The notes under the pieces were generated by a model. The model saw only the letters and a list, made by a program, of their open reading frames with translations, ran no database searches and was not told where the DNA came from. Made by a program: the position numbers and the translations under genes. 64,000 nt of DNA from assembly GCA_023376005.1 (NCBI GenBank), contig CM042157.1, forward strand, positions 58,001,792 to 58,065,791, in the 5' to 3' direction. The stretch comes from Doryteuthis pealeii (lineage: Eukaryota; Mollusca; Cephalopoda; Myopsida; Loliginidae). Positions 26,185 through 39,900 of the stretch are shown here, in pieces (the stretch's first letter is position 1; every line of letters begins with the position of its first letter).

Positions 26185-29100
26185 GGTCTTTTTGATAATT
26201 TTTTTCTTGTCATTTCCAACCAGCTCCACCAAGAGACAGAAGTGATAAAACGTCGAAGTAATATTCTATCGTGTGGTGAAATGTCCAATGGAAAAGTATT
26301 GGATGCACTCAATGACATGGAAGTGAAGAACAAAGAACTTCTGGATCTCAAATCTAAATACGAAAAAGAAGTAAGAAAATGCTTTAATCATATCATAAAA
26401 GAAGCTAAATATCATTGAATTTTATTGAAAATAACAGACTCCATTTTGTTTTGAAGTTTTTTAAAATTTTTTCTTTCAATCTTTCTAACAATTTTCTTTG
26501 TTGTCATCTTGAAAATATTTCATAAAACATCCAAAAGAGTTATCATTCACATTCCAAGTACTTTCATTTCTCCTCTAAACCATTATCAATATATATATAT
26601 ATATAGTACTAAGATGTATATAGACATAACCTACTCAAGTTTCACCATAAAGGATTTTTAGGGTTAATTGCAATGAATTAATCAAGACATTGATTAATTA
26701 CATGCAATTGTGGAAGTGAATAATGTAAATATTTCTATATACACCTTAATAATAAATCTGCTCTACTGGCGTATTAAGCACTTTATATTCATTATAACAC
26801 TGACTTATTCGGTTAATACTTGTATCGACCATCAATATTGTGATTAACTCAATATTTTATTCCCTGGTAAGTAATCTTATTTATATATACTAGCAAATAT
26901 ATGCACCCTCCGGGTGCAAGTATTTAAGTTTTGATATAATAAAATATCATATTAAATTAGAAAGGCTAATGAAACTGACTAAGAATGCAGATAAAAAGAA
27001 CTGCAACAGAGGGGGTATAATCGAAAAATAGAACAACTTTGAAACTAACTATTCCATCATTTTCCATTACTCCCCTCTTTCATTGGTAAATTTTTCTAAT
27101 TTAACTATTTAGTTAAAATAGGAAGTAAAGGATAATATTACAGTTATTTCTTGTAAATAAATTTCTTTTAAGATTTATCCACGAGATTTTTGTTTATATT
27201 TCTTAAGATAAAATCAAACAATTAGAAATCAATAATACCAAGCACATATTTATTAAAATAAAATTTTAAATATCAATATGCAAATTAGCCTTCTCGTTCA
27301 AACTGTAAACCTCTATTTTGTTGTATATATAAATACAATTGCATGTTATTAGTATGTAGATATGGTCAACAGTCTTAATGATGTAAAACAATTTTTATTA
27401 ATAACTGAAGGTTTAAAAGAATGAAACCATGGAGAATTTGACATAAATAATTAAGGGAATTGTGACTTGAGTAGTAATATAGTTTCGGTTACAGACAGAA
27501 AAACACACAATCTCCATTATAATAAGATATATATATATATAACATTTACCAAATCTTTTACCTTTTTTTTCCTTTTTTTCTTTTTAAAGGTTTCAGAACT
27601 GAAGTGTCGTCTTGACAAACATGAGAAAGATGAAATGATTCCAAACCTGAAAAAGAAAAACCAGGAACTTGAAGATTTAACCACTTCCTTAGAGAATAGT
27701 CTTTCACGCCAACAACAACAATATGATCTCCTGATAAAAAAATGTGAGTCATACAAAAGACAAAAAAAACAATATTTTCACATATGCATCTATTTACAAA
27801 ACCTGATGAAATTTATTCTCGGTGCAGTTCAACACATAACTTATCTTTGTTTAACATGTTTACAGATACAGTGTGTGTAACTTCTGACATGTTATTGAAT
27901 GATGAAATTCAATTTCTGTGCAGTAGGCTCAATACCTAACTTCCAGATGAGTTAGTGAAATCAAATCAAAAATTAAAATTCAGTGTGCTTGACCAATCAG
28001 AATCTTTTCTATTTCATTTTAATAACCTGGAAAAATCAGTTTCATTGATCCTGTCATTTTCTATTGAAAGGTCTTGTCCATCTTACTTGAATTATTGTGA
28101 GATGGGAGGTAAGTGGTCATACAGCCATAGTTTTGTAGGGTGCTCCTTCCAGGATTTTTTTTCAAAAGAGCAAGCAGCATCCTGCTATAGTTCCCATCTA
28201 GGTGTTTTATTAAAGTCTAGGTAGTGCAACCATACGGGTAAATCCATGTCAAATCATCCAGGCCATGTTACCAATTTTTAGGAGTAGGGAAGCTCTAGAA
28301 CTCACTTTATAGACAAAAATAGATTACAAAAATTACAAATTTGGAGAGTTAAAAATAAATCGGCCAATTTTTTGAATTGGAAGCTCACATTTTGGGGATT
28401 GTCTAACTTTACATAATCTAAGCATGGACAAAGTTTCAGAAAAATTGCAGTGACAATTTAATTTTTTATGAATGATTTGTGATGGAATTACCCATACATT
28501 AGTACTGACATGGCTACAGCTTGGAAGAATCTTTTTAATTGTTTAGATAATATAAATAATCTCTTGGAAATTCAGACAAATAATTTTCATCTCTCTCTTT
28601 CTCTCTCACAGACACTGATTTAGAGAAGGTTTATGAGGACAGCAAGCGACCACCTCCACCTCCTCCACCACCACCTCCACCACCAGCACCAGATTCAAAA
28701 GGGTAAGTCTCTTTCAGGGCCAATCCAGAGGATAAGTTTCTTTGAGGGTGGGTAGGGGTGTCAACATTTTTTTGTAGATTTATTTGTCTAATATGTAAAC
28801 CACCCTGTCAAGTAACCCCCTCCCCAATAGTCACCTATTGGCCATGGGTGGCGAACTGTAATGCCTGAGGACAGGATTGTGGTGGCTGAACTGACTACTA
28901 AGCAGTCTCATGATATGCAATACTCCACTTTGCTGTTTGGGCTAGACTGGCAATCAGAGAGGCCCCATTTGATCAATCAGCTGGTCATGTGAAGCCCTAG
29001 CACCTATATGATTATCCTGATGATATTTTTCAAATTGTGCTTATGGCAAACATCCTATTCGTTTTACCGTATAGATGCTAGAAAGAGGTAACTGAGAGTC

Positions 29101-32100
29101 AACAACCAGTTTATTAATACATATGAGCTGGTTCTTTTAATTTATTAATACACATGAAGTTAATGAAAATTATTTCTATCAATTTATTAATACACATGAA
29201 GTTAATGAAAATTTTTTTATCAATTTATTAATACACATAAAGTTAATGAAAATTATTTCTATTTATTAATACACATGAAGTTAATGAAAATTATTTCTAC
29301 CAATTTATTAATACACATAAAGTTAATGAAAATTATTTTATCAATTTATTAATACACATAAAGTTAATGAAAATTATTTCTACCAATTTATTAATACACA
29401 TGAAGTTAATGAAAATTATTTCTACAATTTATTAATACACATGAAGTTAATGAAAATTATTTCTACCAATTTATTAATACACATGAAGTTAATGAAAATT
29501 ATTTCTACCAATTTATTAATACACATGAAGTTAATGAAAATTATTTCTACAATTTATTAATACACATGAAAGTTAATGAAAATTATTTCTATCAATTTAT
29601 TAATACACATGAAGTTAATGAAAATTATTTCTACCAATTTATTAATACACATGAAGTTAATGAAAATTATTTTCTACCAATTTATTAATACACATGAAGT
29701 TAATGAAAATTATTTCTACCAATTTATTAATACACATGAAGTTAATGAAAATTATTTCTACCAATTTATTAATACACATGAAGTTAATGAAATTATTTCT
29801 ATCAATTTATTAATACACATGAAGTTAATGAAAATTATTTCTATCAATTCATTAATACACATGAAGTTAATGAAAATTATTTCTATCAATTTATTAATAC
29901 ACATGAAGTTAATGAAAATTATTTCTACCAATTTATTAATACACATGAAGTTAATAAAAACACAAGTGTTAAGGATAGGAGAAATGGTTTACTAAGCAAA
30001 GAACACAGTAATTAGCAATTGCTAAGTTGAATTAATAAGTCCCGTGTGACCTTGTTTCTTTTTTCTGCCAGACATTATTTATAGGTAAAACAAACAATTC
30101 CATTCTCATTATTTAGGTATTATATAACACTATCTTTGTCTAATTTGTACAGAAGTCAAAATGATTGTGAAATAAATAAATTTATAAGAATATCTTTTGT
30201 AGATTTCTGTCTCGATGGATAAAAAAGAAATCTTCACGAAATACAAAACCAGGAGGTGAGTTGATGCAGACACACAGTGTTTGTTTGTTTTTAATTTCAA
30301 ATTTTATGTATTATTTAGATTTTTGGGACTGTTATCCTTATCTTTATTGTTATATGCACAATGTTTCAGCTGATGTGTCCTTTGGCCTTCTTCAGGTGTT
30401 TCTTGTCAAACAATAAAGATGGAGAACAATAAAAAAAATCTAAAGAAACAAATTATTATTGTCTTTGAGAAAAGTTTTTTTTTTTTTTTACTGTTATAGA
30501 AATAATCGCACAAGTGAGTTTTCATTAAAAAAACAACTAAAATTAAGAGGTAAAAGAAAATATATGATATAGCATCCACTGTATTATTTAGATTTTTTGT
30601 CCGATTGTCATCATCTTTATTGTTATATATACAACGTTTCACCTAATGTGCCATCCGGCCTTCTTTAGGTGTTTCTTGTCAAACTTGGCAACATTCTCGT
30701 CAAATTCGGGAGCCTTCACTTAACTTTGAACCATACCCTTTATTCAATCCACTGGGTAGACTCTTCTCATTCCGTTAATCATGACTGGGTGCAAGGGTTA
30801 AACTATGTTAAATATTCTATGTTATTATCACCCGTAGTCAAGATTGAACCTGCAACCTAAAGATGATTGTCACTTAGAACTGTTTTAACTCAAACCTTAT
30901 ATCTGTTTCACTATGTGTCCAATGGGATGAAAAGGTTCTGAAGTTCAACAAGAAACCTGAAGGCCCAAGGGCACATTGACCAAAATGTTTTGTATATAAC
31001 AATAAAGATCAGAACAACAATCTGAAAAATCTAAATAATACAAATTATCAATCCTCTAATATAAACAAAGGGGAACCACTCTTGACGGATAAATTATTTA
31101 TTTATTTATTGATCTACTAGGAAAAAAGAAGACTGGGTTAGGGTTAGGGTTTAGAGTTAGTTTAATGGGAAAATAAATAAATAATTTATCAGTCAAGAGT
31201 GGTTGCCCTTTGTTTATGTTAGACTTATAGGAAATAACCCAAATTTTATATTATGACTAGCTTAAAAGCCACCTTATCTGGTGGCAATTAAGCTAGCTTA
31301 TGCAGAGGGATGTTGATTTGGCCTTCATACATTGGGGACATATTAAATTTCATTAAACAGCATTTAAGTATTGCATGAACATTTAAGTTTACATTTTAAA
31401 AGTTTGGTGATAATTCTTCTGTTTCTACTTAATCTAAAGACAATTTGATGTATGCATATCCTTACTTTGTATACTGATAATTATTTCTATTTGATTGGTG
31501 ACTTTTGCTAGAAGATTTCACAAATAATTTTGATTATTCACAAATTTATTTCTGAGTTATAAAAATCAATGTATAAAAAAAATTTGTTTCAAAATGTCAA
31601 TAAAAAATCGCCAAAAACAATTGCAGTAATTAAAATTTGGGATTCCAAAATTTCAGGATTGCAAACCCGGATTTAACCCAGAATGTTTTTAATTTGCTCA
31701 CAGAGTTGGCCTGATTCCAAAATGGTATGATATGTTGGGCTATGACTTCTAGGAGTGACGTTTAAAAAATGTGACACACAGATATTTACATTCATTATTA
31801 ATATCTTTTTTGTGGTTACAAAATTTGAGAATTACAATCATACATGGATTCATCCTCAACAAAAATTCTTTGTTTTCACCAGAGTCTCATCAGAGGATTA
31901 CCACAGGAAGAAGTATGATAGAGAATGCAAGAAAGTCTTAATGAGTGGGTGGGTGAGGGGCAAAAAATTTATCGTGATTACCCAGGATCAGGTAGAATTT
32001 ATTATTAGAATTTTAAAGATTATTTTTAAAATCTGTGTAATTTCTGCAAATCCTTTTAGTTAAGAAAAATAACTGTCATTTTTCTAAAATTTTATTTTTG

Positions 32101-35100
32101 TTTATTTCATTTATTTATTTTTTCATCTGTAATTTTTTTTTTGTACTTTATCTACGGTCAGAGCCTGCAAATGATGGTAAAGAAGACATTCACAGAAAAG
32201 CTCTGGAAGAGATGATGAACAGAATCAAAGATGGTCGGGCACTGACTGGCGCCAAAATGAGACGGGTTAGTATCACATCCAAATTCTTTAATTTTGTGCC
32301 CAATTTTATTGTAGTTAGATGCAAGTTGATGCAGGGATGAAAAAAAAATTACGATCTGTTACTTTTATAAATTGTTACTTTTATAAGCTGCTACTTTAAC
32401 AATCTGTTACTTTAAAAATCTGTTACCTTTATAAAATTGTTACTTTTATAAGCTGCTACTTTAAAAATGTTACCTTTATAAATTGTTACTTTTATAAGCT
32501 GCTACTTTAAAATCTGTTACCTTTATAAATTGTTACTTTTATAAGCTGCTACTTTAAAAATCTGTTACCTTTATAAATTGTTACTTTTATAAACTGCTAC
32601 TTTAAAAATCTGTTACCTTTATAAATTGTTACTTTTATAAACTGCTACTTTAACAATCTGTTACCTTTATAAATTGTTACTTTTATAAGCTGCAACTTTA
32701 ACAATCTGTTTCTTTAACAATCTGTTTCTTTAATAATCTGTTTCTTTAATAATCTGTTACTTTGACTATCTGTTACATATCCTTGCTTACCAATTTATTG
32801 TTTACCAATTCCATTGCAGCAACCGTCATGTCAGGAGAAACCCAAAGAAGAAGCCATTGATGAATTGAAAAATTTGATGGTAGGCCAAGAATGACCAAAT
32901 TTACTCATTGCTTTGAAAACCTTTGCATTAAAATTCCTTCTGTTGCCCACGTCCAGAATATGAAGTAGTCATTTACTAAGCTTGGCTTAGTTTGGTACAA
33001 GGCCAGAATTATAGGTACAAGGTGATAATTTGACATTGTCAAATACAAATGTCACAGTAGATGTATAATGTAATGATCTGGAACTTAACTATTGTTGTCA
33101 GGTGTAGGTTAAGGAAGTTCTGGTGTTATCTAAGATGCCTGCAGAGGAGTTGTAGGGTAAACAAAATGTCCAGTATTGAGTGGGGGGGCATAAATATTCA
33201 GGGAGAAAGACTCATTGACAAACCAGCAGGTGTAGGATGAGAAGGTCCTGGTGTTATCTAAGATGCCTGCAGAGAGTTGTAGGATAAACAAAATGTCCAG
33301 TATTGAAGGGAGCATCAATCTCTATACCAGGCCTACCAATTACAGTGGTTTTCTTAAAAAAAAAAAAAAAAAAAACACGTGTCAGCCTAAACTTCCCTTA
33401 ATAAGTTTCTCCTGTGTATGGCATTTTTCAAAGCCATCTATCACTTAATGGTCTTATTTCTTAAAGTATAACAATTTACTGAACACCACAAAACGAAAGT
33501 GAAACTAACAAGAAAGTTCAAGGCTGCCCAAACTGCTACCCAACTTCCTCCAATATAGCAGTTCTTGCCAATGTGAGAAAGCAGAAAAAGAAGAATTTGC
33601 ATTCATAACAATATTTATTGACAGCACTCCTTCTCCTCCAACCTTTCCTTCAATGTTTTGCATGTCATTATTTTATTTTTGTTTTATTTTATTTGTATGC
33701 ATGTTACACTTTTATTTTGTAATATTTTCTATGTGTTTGTCTGAATGTTAAACATTATCCATCAGTTAAACAGGTTGAAAGTAACTCTGAAGCAGACTTG
33801 AATTTAATTTAGGAAATCATTTTTATTGTCCTTGGTATGACATTAAACTGCATCTAATGGTGAAATTTTAGTTCTGGAGCCCTGGGGACGTATGGAGTAT
33901 CCCTTCATTGCCATTACTCCCAGGTCAACTCTGACCCAGAGCGGTAGTACTTATCAGGGTACCATGTATGAGTTAAATAGAAAAAAAAATTAAGAAAAAT
34001 GTGGTTTTTTTTTTTTTTTTTTTTTTTTGGGGGGGGGGGGGCCAGTTATGCTCTTATGTACTAATTAACCCATAGCAGAGGGGGGATGAAGGAGTCCTTA
34101 CCTTTCCCAAGGGTATGTCTGAAAGTGAATGAGTGTAATAGCCCAAATGGACTTCAAACTTGCTTACTATGATATCAATCACAGTCCAGAACGCTAGCCA
34201 CCACACCATGGGAACTCCTCCGCTAAATTTTAGTTAGTCATGAAATGTTGTCAGTTAGTTGTCAAATGACGACTGCAATAACCAACTTAAAAAAGTATTC
34301 TACCGGCAAAACTCCCAGTAGTTTTACACAATTCGTCAAAAGTTCACTTCACTTTAAGATCGAAGCACGACACACCGTTCTCTCCACAGAAAAATATGTT
34401 GTCTCCAAGAGAACTCGCCTCAGCATTTATTTCTCTCAGTGGCCAAACCACTTCAGCTAACAGGGGTAACAGCAATTCCAGTACTCATGATCAGGTGGTT
34501 GTGAGTTCAATCTCGAGTCCCCTGCTATACACACCCCTCGCACAGGTCATACACACACGGATGCGCTTAGTCCTTGCCTGCAGAGGAGATGTAGGGTAAA
34601 CAAAATGTCCAGTATTGAGGGGGGGGCATAAATATTCAGGGGAGAAAGACTCATTGACAAACCAGCAGGTGTAGGATGATAAGGTTCTGGTGTTATCTAA
34701 GATGCCTGCAGAGGAGATGTCCCCTGCTATACACACCCCTCGCACAGGTCATACATACACGGATGCGCTTAGTCCTTGAGGGCAGGGAATTCTCAACTCC
34801 AAATCCCCACCTCTGCCACCCCCGCCCCCATGCTCACTGTTACATGTTGTTCCTTCAACTTTTTGGCTGGTACATTCTATGGCCTTCTTCAGGAGTAATA
34901 TGAACTTCTGTAAAGAAAGAGATGCTTGTTTTGATCTCTTTATCATTTTTTTGATATGTGAGAAGACCTGTTCTGTACTCTGCTCTTTCGATGTACTTGT
35001 ATGGACCCCAAGTGTTGTGAATTATGTGCTGGCCGAATTTAAGGCACGAGTCAGAAAAACAGGCTCACAAGGATTAAAACAAAACAACAACAACAACCAC

Positions 35101-35867
35101 AAATGTGTGTAAACAAGACGCGGATGGAAGAAGAGTGTGTGTGATGCTTTCGCCGTCTATCCAGCTGGCTATTACTGCTATCCCTACTGGCGAACTTAAC
35201 CCTTCGATCCCCGGGTTCTAACTGCCTTAGGGCTCGAGTTTAGTTGTATTTATGTCAAATTCCCCTTCCCCAAACCATCTTCTCCGGACCACACAAATGG
35301 CCAGCACTTAAATAAATCGCAGACTTTTAGTCGCCATTAACCCTTAAAATTAAAGTACTTAAATATTTTTTCAGACAATACGTCTTCAATACGTTGATCA
35401 TTAATTTTTTTCAAAAGAGAATTTTCCTAAAAATCCTTTTTGCTTTTAATACCTGGGTGCCTAAGATATTATCACCAAGTGGTCCCATTTCATGGAGGCA
35501 TACAGGTCTCTTTAAACTTTACGACCTAATCTTTGGATTCGTAAAAAGGTCAGCCACCTACCCCTTTTACTTATGCCTGGTTTAACCTACTCTCTTTCTT
35601 ATTTATTTATTATTTATTTATTCTGACCATGTTCATCTTCAACCACAGTATCACAGATATGGGATTGGTCCACTGAATTTCATTTTATATCTCTCGTTTT
35701 TTTTTTTTTTTTTTTTAAATTCAGACCAGTTACCTGATCAGTGTTTCCATCTTTAACTGATACAGGCAGGGTGTCTCCATAGCGTAGTGGCTAATGTGCT
35801 GGACTATGACATCATAGTAAGCGTTCAAACTTCAGTAGCACTATTGCATTCACTTTCTAATATCATG

Positions 35868-35911
<44 letters not shown>

Positions 35912-36178
35912 AAAAGTCCAGAGAAGAAATCTTCCTTACGACACAAGAGTTTTATTTAAACAAAACTAAGTCGCAGTTTGAGAGCTCAATGTGTGCTCTT
36001 AATGTTAGAGTCACTGAGCAAATATATGAGTAAAGAAATAACAAAAGACTTAGAGATTTAGCGTTATAGTCTATTTCAGGGAGCTTAGACAAATAGTCTA
36101 ACTCTCCCGACTCATCAGATGCGAATCTCTAAATAGACTATAATGCTAAATCTCTAAGTCTTTTGTTATTTCTTTACT

Positions 36179-36209
<31 letters not shown>

Positions 36210-36957
36210 AATATTATAAAAATTAAAAAAACACAAGTTTCATTAACGAATGATGTTTAATAAGCCGATGCTGCAGTGTTTCAGTTTGTTTAACAAACCT
36301 TCTTCAGGGCCTTCGTTGGTTTAAGGAAAAATAAATTATTAATGAAAACAAAAGTCTGCAAGCCTCTGCTTTTGGTATGTGTCTGCTTTTGTTGATATTC
36401 AAATATGAGGAAAGAAAAGACATACTTTGTTTTCATTAATCATTTATTTTTCCTTAAACCAACAAAAGCCCTGAGGAAGGTTTGTTAAACAAACCGAAAA
36501 CACTGCAGCATTGGCTTATTAAATATCATTCGTTAATGAAACTTGTATTTTTTCAATTTTTATAATATTACATATTGTTGGATTTACTTCCACTTTTTCT
36601 TCATATATATATATATATATTATTATTTATATTTTTGCTTGAAGGCAATTATAATGCATGTATCGTATAAAATTCGATAATTATAGAAAATAATCTTGAC
36701 AAGAGAATCCCGCAAAGGATGGCTCGCTATGCAGAACACCGTACAGATACATCTCTGAAGAGACTTAATAAAGTCGAAACAGTCTGTACGGTGTTCTGCA
36801 TAGCGAGCCATCCTTTGCGGGATTCTCTTGTCAAGATTATTTTCTATAATTATCGAATTTTATACAATACATGCATTATAATTGCCTTCAAGCAAAAATA
36901 TAAATAATAATTTAATCAACAATGCTTCTATAAACAAACAAACATCCAAAAATCTTA

Positions 36958-36994
<37 letters not shown>

Positions 36995-39900
36995 TAATGT
37001 GGGTGGAAAATATGAAAATAAATCTGGAGGAATGTAGAAAATAGAAAAAAATAAATTATTTCAAAAAGATAAATTTATCATAGACTGTGAAGTTGACATA
37101 TAACATTTTGTTTTTTATCAAAACTTCATCAGGACATTAGGATGAAAAAAAAAGTAAGAATTTTTGTAATAATTTATCTTTTTGGGATAGTCTTCTTTCT
37201 ACAATATATATATATATATATATATGATAAAAATGACATGGCCTATTTATGAAATAATGCTAATGAAACTGTTTAAAAAAATTACTTACACCTAAGCCCA
37301 TTGAAATTGAATATATATATATATATATATCATACTTCTGTCTGATGATTGTGTTCTACACATCAAACTTCAAATAATTGACTTCAAGAGTTAATTTGAA
37401 TATTTTTAAGGTTTTATACCTGCTCTAGCATAATAGCATTGACTGCTTTAATGCAAAAATGTTCTTACATTTCTTGTAGATTTTATATATATAAATATAT
37501 ATATATATATAAGTAAAGTCGTCGGGGCGGCCTAAAGTCGGTATCAGCCAGTCAGCAAGGGAGTCTATCCCCCTTTTCAATAGCGCTAGACTAAGGAGAT
37601 TGTTTTTGGCATCTGAGGTGGAGCGCCACACCTACCATCAGCTCCTTACTTTACCGCACAGATCCCTGCGCTACTCATACGCTGAGTTGGCGAGGACCGG
37701 TATCGAACTAGGAACCTTGTGGCTTCTAGCCGAACGCTCTACTGACTGAGCTAAATGTACCCATACTTAAAGAGAGAATAGTTGAATTCATACCTTTCCC
37801 AAGGGTATTTTTGCTATGTGAAATTCAAACACCACTAACAGCTCCTAAGATACTCACTATACAACAATATTATACCTGAAGAAGGCTGGCCGAAACATCA
37901 TGAAGGAAATTAATTGTACAAATTATTTTTGGATTGTGTTTATTGTTTGTTTTTATTTTTTGTTTTATTATTTTGTTTGTTTATTTTTGTTTGGACAAAT
38001 CAAAACTTCAAAAGTGGTACCCCTGGTTCTTCTGTTAAAATATGCATTAATGTAATTCTTTTTTTTAAATGTGATAAAAAACAACAAAAATAAGATTAGA
38101 GATAAACTAAGGCTAAATTAACGGTAATACTTGTTCCTTGTAAATTCCTGCCATAAAATAAACAGAACCCTCATTTTATGTCCGTGTTTTTGCAATTTGC
38201 ATATATTTTCTTTATTTTAATATTCACTTCAATGTGTATATTCTAAAAGTTTTTATTTTGTAAGAATGGTTAGTTTTAAAGTGGGGGACTCGTTTTACAA
38301 TTTAGGCATAAATTGGATCCTCCTTTTAAGGCCGTAATTTTGTTTTTTCGTCGACAATGATTAAAATCTGACATTTTTATTTTAAAGTACCAAAGCCAAG
38401 AAAAGAAATAACAACAACAAAAGGTAATCTTCAACTTTTTACTCGTAAATTCCTACCATAAAATTAGGCTTGGGCATTATCTGAGCCAAGCCTAATTTTA
38501 TGGTAGGAATTTACGAGTAAAAAGTTGAAGTGTAAAACGAACCCCCACTTTAAAACTAACCATTCTCACAAAATAAAAACTTTTAGAATATGCACATTGA
38601 AGTAAATATTAAAATAAATAATGAAAATATATCTAGTATTGTAAAATAACGGATGCAAGAAAAATAAAACATTTATTGCAAAAACACGGATATAAAATGA
38701 GGGTTCAGTTTATTTTATAGTAGGAATTTACGAGGAACAAGTTGAACAAATTGAAGACCACCAAATTAACCATAAGATAAGGAGGTGTATCACTTTTTGG
38801 AGACTTGATTATAATTTTTTTACCTCATTTAATTTTATCCAACTTATAAATTTCAACATTATGGAGCATGAAATATTACAGTATTACTTGACTGTTTTAA
38901 AATGAAGGCAAAGTTTAAAATGTTTTGGCCATCAGTTCATTAATCTTCAAAAAACAAAAATCCTAGGGCAGATGGGTACAACTCTCGAAATCCTAAAAAT
39001 ATCTTCAATAAACTGAAAGAAGACTATGAAACAGTACTAAAGAATGGCAAATTCTTAGACAAATTAACTTACACCCCTAGCAGAACAAAAAATTGAAGTA
39101 GAAATAGATGATTTATTTGGTTCAACCCACCATAAAATAAAAATGTTAAAACAAACATAGGAAAAATGTTTATAAAACTATCAAACAAACTACAGGTACA
39201 GTCGCAGAAGCTGCAGCTGAAGGTTTGATGGCATTGCATTGTTGTTCTTCCTTCTATGCCTTTTGCCCTTAAAAGTGACCTGCAATCTCTGTAGCCACCC
39301 ACTACACTCGTAAACCCTCCCCCCTCGCGCAGCCAGACGTATACGAATGCGCTTTGTCCTTGGAGGTAGAGGATCTTCTTGTCTACAAAGTGACTTTTTC
39401 TGATTTTTTTTTACCACAGACAATAAAAAATGAGTAGAGGAGCCAAAGGGGCTTATTAAGGGGTAACACTACAATAGAAGATCAGATTTCCATTCCAGAT
39501 ATCCGCTACTGGAACGACGACATTAGTAGGATTGGAGTACTTACTACTCACTTAAATCCCCAAACTGGTCAGAAGGGATTCTTTAGCCTTGGCTGGCAAC
39601 CCATATAGGACAAGGAAAAGTCTGATACAAAACCTCCACTGCCTAGCAGCTTTACTTCATCCCAAGGAAAGGCTAGGGGAGTAAACCCCAAATACAAATC
39701 AGGAGCCAAAGTCCCTAAGGAAATCCAGTGCCACCCAGCAACTTCTGTAACACTACTGCTGCCGCCAAACTGCATTGGCTTCTTGACTTTCCTTTGGATC
39801 ACAGCAGTGGAGAGGCTGGATTTGCTGCTTGGGCAACAGCTCATCCTTCATATAAACCGCCCAGGCTACATAGTTCCAATTAAAAAAAAAAAAGTTGGAC

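Noticed and set aside
29576..29995. 139-codon repetitive open frame
   Set aside because: Product of the 42-bp minisatellite period; the other strand is open too.
31755..32063. Extra SHTN1 exon inside intron 6
   Set aside because: Exons 6 and 7 join in perfect phase and match vertebrate order without it; no splice sites in phase.
36623..36907. Two 62-codon open frames with almost the same sequence on opposite strands
   Set aside because: They are the two arms of one foldback element; symmetry explains them.
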